A stretch of DNA of 64,000 nt, taken from a virus. Location of the stretch: positions 62,001 to 126,000 of the IMG/VR virus record IMGVR_UViG_3300025168_000033; one strand, written 5' to 3'. The notes beneath the pieces are model-generated. The model saw only the letters and a program-made list of their open reading frames with translations. It was not told where the DNA came from and did not search any database. Below, in pieces: positions 61,839-64,000 of the stretch (position 1 is its first letter; each line of letters begins with the position of its first letter). Made by a program: the position numbers and the translations under genes.

Positions 61839-63317
61839 TTACTTTACCTTGATTCCGTATGTTTTATCAGACTTAGCTAAGGCTGTATCGTATTTTCCAT
61901 CAAACCCGCTTACAACAAAAGTTTTTTGTGGATTGACAACGACTCCTATTTTTTCCATCAATTCCCTATTAATAAGCATAGGAGTAGATTTAGATGAACG
62001 ATCAACAACGCTAAAATGCATTTTACTATATGATATTCCTCTAAATTTAATATCAAGTTCTATTATAGGACGTTTTGTAACCGTATCACCTACTTCGGCA
62101 TTAGCGTAACCAACAATTTTTGATTTCATTTTTTTATTTCCAGCAGACCAATTTAAATAGCCATTTTTTTCTGACATTTTATCCGCATGAACTGATGACG
62201 ATTTAGTACCGTTTCCACTATCAAATTTAGCAACATATTCACCAAATCCAGTAAGATTAACAACTTCCATATATCCTATTTCAGTAACATTGACAGACCA
62301 ATTAGATTTATCTTTTATGAAATCTATAATATCTTGTAATATAGATTTTCCAATAACTTTTTTAATTCCTTTAGTCCCAGGAGAAGCATTTACTTCAAGT
62401 ATATAATTCTTTTTAGTTTTATCATCAACAATAATATCAACACCACACCAATGACATCCCATAGCATCTGCAGCCTTAACTGCTAAATTAATTTGTTCTT
62501 CAGTTAATTTTACATTTTCAACAGATCCACCAAGTGAATGATTAGTTCTAAAATCTTTTTTGTCTCCTCTATTACGTCGCATATATCCAATGATTTTAAC
62601 ATTGTCTTTATTGTTTCCGTGATAGTCAAATCTTTTAGTTAAGACCTGAATTCTAATATCGTAATCCGAATCAATTTTTTCTTGAATTAAAGTTTCAGTA
62701 TCAGAAAGTTTCCACATTGTCTGTAAAACAGATTTAAGCGATCCTTGTGAATCAATAATAGAAACACCTATTCCTTGAGATCCTGAAAGAGTCTTTAAAA
62801 TTATAGGAAATTTTCCACCTATTTTTTTAATTGCATCATCTAATGAATCTATACTAGGAACTAATGCCGTTCTAGGCGTCGGTAATAAATGCTGCTCTAG
62901 TTTTTGTGCAGTTAAATATTTATTTTCACAATCCAGGATTGAAGATAATGAATTAATGCAGAAGAATCCATTACTTTCAAATAATGATAGAATTCCACGA
63001 GTATATGTGTTTTTTACAACACCACGTCTAGCTATTATAACAGTATTTTCTTTATTAATAACAAATCCTTTTGATTCACCTTTATTTGTTAGCGTAATAT
63101 TTCCATCATCATCTGGATCACTAATAGTACAGTCTTTTAAGCAAAATAAAAATCCGTTCATTCCAGAATTTACAGCCTTTTCAATTAAAAACTGTGGTGT
63201 ATCTTGTGAATCTGGATCTACTGGCGTATTTGTCATTACAACAAGATTTAATTTATTACCTAGCTGAACTGCTTCAGTTAGCATATCATCAAATCTCTTG
63301 AACCTTATATTTTGCAT
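61839..63317 (-). CDS. RimK-like ATP-grasp fused to retropepsin-like domain, capsid-tagged
   Basis: This 492-residue protein starts MQNIRFKRFDDMLTEA (cut after E15). Residues about 100-330 form an ATP-grasp ligase like RimK: FPIILKTLSGSQGIGV binds ATP, ETLIQEKI and DIRIQVL follow, and the metal-binding end is YILEVNASPGTKGI. RimK adds glutamates to ribosomal protein S6; other members make peptide-like bonds. Residues about 345-490 resemble the RimK-associated peptidase (COG4067-like), with AKFDSGNGTKSSS as the D-S-G loop and TPMLINRELM. A tagged ligase-peptidase suggests protein modification upon injection (inference). Confidence 0.75.
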   Translation of the reverse strand: MQNIRFKRFDDMLTEAVQLGNKLNLVVMTNTPVDPDSQDTPQFLIEKAVNSGMNGFLFCLKDCTISDPDDDGNITLTNKGESKGFVINKENTVIIARRGVVKNTYTRGILSLFESNGFFCINSLSSILDCENKYLTAQKLEQHLLPTPRTALVPSIDSLDDAIKKIGGKFPIILKTLSGSQGIGVSIIDSQGSLKSVLQTMWKLSDTETLIQEKIDSDYDIRIQVLTKRFDYHGNNKDNVKIIGYMRRNRGDKKDFRTNHSLGGSVENVKLTEEQINLAVKAADAMGCHWCGVDIIVDDKTKKNYILEVNASPGTKGIKKVIGKSILQDIIDFIKDKSNWSVNVTEIGYMEVVNLTGFGEYVAKFDSGNGTKSSSVHADKMSEKNGYLNWSAGNKKMKSKIVGYANAEVGDTVTKRPIIELDIKFRGISYSKMHFSVVDRSSKSTPMLINRELMEKIGVVVNPQKTFVVSGFDGKYDTALAKSDKTYGIKVK

Positions 63318-63334
63318 GTGAATACTTATTTTAG

Positions 63335-63344
63335 TTATTTATCT
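63335..63344 (-). promoter_or_regulatory. Late-promoter-like element AGATAAATAA
   Basis: AGATAAATAA on the minus strand, 17 bases before the ATP-grasp ATG and just after a terminator. Confidence 0.6.
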
Positions 63345-63352
63345 AAATTAAA

Positions 63353-63378
63353 AATGGAGGAAACTTAATTCCTCCATT
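63353..63378 (-). terminator. Intrinsic terminator
   Basis: A perfect 10-bp stem AATGGAGGAA/TTCCTCCATT with a 6-base loop and a T5 run on the minus strand. It ends the S1-domain gene transcript. Confidence 0.85.
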
Positions 63379-63382
63379 GATT

Positions 63383-64000
63383 CTATAATTTAAAAAATAG
63401 CTTTTTTGATTCTTTATCTATTCGATACAGATCGACTGTTATATCATCACCCTGTTCGAGTTCAATATTAAGACCTTCATATTCAGATTTATGAAGCAGT
63501 CCTGTTATTTTAGGTTCTAGTTCAACAAATAATCCGAATCGAGTTATATTTCTAATTTTACCAGTAACGCTACTAGGAACTTTATATCGTTTTTCAATAT
63601 CATCCCAAGGATCAAGTTCTTCAATTATTTCTTTTTGAGTAAGAACAATTCTAAATGCATCTACAACCTCTTTAATTTTAAATTCTATTGAATCTCCTGG
63701 CTTGATACTTCTACTATTAAATTCTTCAAATGATTTCGAATCTAATTCAGATTTATGAATTAATCCAGTAAGACAACTATCAAATTCTACAAAAATACCT
63801 ATCTTTGATGCGCCTGTTACAAATCCAGTTTTAGTCTCACCTTGAACGAGATTTGCTGCAGCTTCAGGAACCTGAGTTTTTAGAAATGCTCTATGTGAAA
63901 CTACAATATAATTTTTACCTGAATCATAATTGATAGGACATACATAAATATCTTGTCCTAATAAAGATTCAAAGTTTGTTAATTTATTCATACCACCTTG
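63383..64000 (-). CDS. S1-domain RNA-binding protein (partial, cut by window edge)
   Basis: At least 202 residues are visible. Two S1 OB-fold domains are clear: GETKTGFVTGASKIGIFVEFDSCLTGLIHKSEL near residue 50 and SSVTGKIRNITRFGLFVELEPKITGLLHKSEY near 140. The frame is open to the window edge: reading past the ATG at 63991 gives QGG before MNKLTNFESLLG, which fits the middle of another S1 domain (GGM...G...FL). The gene therefore probably begins outside the window and has at least three domains, like a short ribosomal protein S1. It could guide ribosomes to the A-rich, Shine-Dalgarno-less phage leaders (inference). Confidence 0.75.
   Translation of the reverse strand, partial: QGGMNKLTNFESLLGQDIYVCPINYDSGKNYIVVSHRAFLKTQVPEAAANLVQGETKTGFVTGASKIGIFVEFDSCLTGLIHKSELDSKSFEEFNSRSIKPGDSIEFKIKEVVDAFRIVLTQKEIIEELDPWDDIEKRYKVPSSVTGKIRNITRFGLFVELEPKITGLLHKSEYEGLNIELEQGDDITVDLYRIDKESKKLFFKL

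Overview
This window reads as part of the genome of a large T4-like myovirus. The DNA is strongly AT-rich and every convincing gene lies on the minus strand, so transcription runs from high to low coordinates. Recognisable T4 core functions are present: DNA polymerase (gp43, in two pieces), sliding clamp (gp45), helicase (gp41), primase (gp61), ssDNA-binding protein (gp32), UvsX/UvsY/UvsW, gp46/gp47 nuclease, NrdA/NrdB, gp56-like dCTPase/dUTPase, gp55-like late sigma factor, head completion gp4, tail completion gp15, and baseplate gp25 and gp6. Start codons are preceded by A/T-rich leaders with almost no Shine-Dalgarno sequences, which points to a Bacteroidetes-type host (inference; the host is not proven by the sequence). 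I see no tRNA, CRISPR array, insertion sequence or integrase. No gene-free stretch exceeds about 160 bases.

Layout in transcription order: (1) 64.0-61.8 kb, a partial S1-domain protein and a RimK-like ATP-grasp/peptidase fusion; (2) 61.8-36.0 kb, a structural block: an amidoligase-like/beta-solenoid protein, baseplate gp25, gp6 and a gp7-like protein, several very large tail or baseplate proteins, a collagen-like fibre and a tube-like protein; (3) 36.0-33.7 kb, a small glycine-zipper protein, a RuvC-like resolvase and a nucleotidyltransferase; (4) 33.6-29.4 kb, gp32, gp61, UvsY and UvsW; (5) 29.4-18.7 kb, an accessory cluster of proteins with a shared N-terminal tag; (6) 18.6-5.1 kb, the replication and nucleotide block; (7) 5.1 kb to the left edge, late genes for gp15, a gp67-like core protein, a 420-residue protein with a probable -1 frameshift extension, gp55, a tagged nuclease and gp4.

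The most striking system is a set of about 16 proteins sharing an N-terminal tag of the form M-x-x-aromatic-x-x-F-(L/V/I)-(N/T/S)-E, followed by A, S or G. It closely resembles the capsid-targeting sequence of the T4 internal proteins, which ends in the (L/I)-x-E cleavage site of prohead protease gp21. The inference is that this phage packs a large set of enzymes into its head for injection: a PD-(D/E)xK nuclease, two nucleotidyltransferases, an NMN-adenylyltransferase-like enzyme, a ParB-like protein and an ATP-grasp ligase. One 741-residue member has at least nine such sites spaced 55-116 residues apart and looks like a polyprotein. Thirteen late or tagged genes have a GATA(A/T)ATAA element 13-23 bases before the ATG, a candidate late promoter for the gp55-like sigma factor. 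Replication genes mostly lack it.

All function calls rest on reading motifs and remembered family features; no database search was possible.
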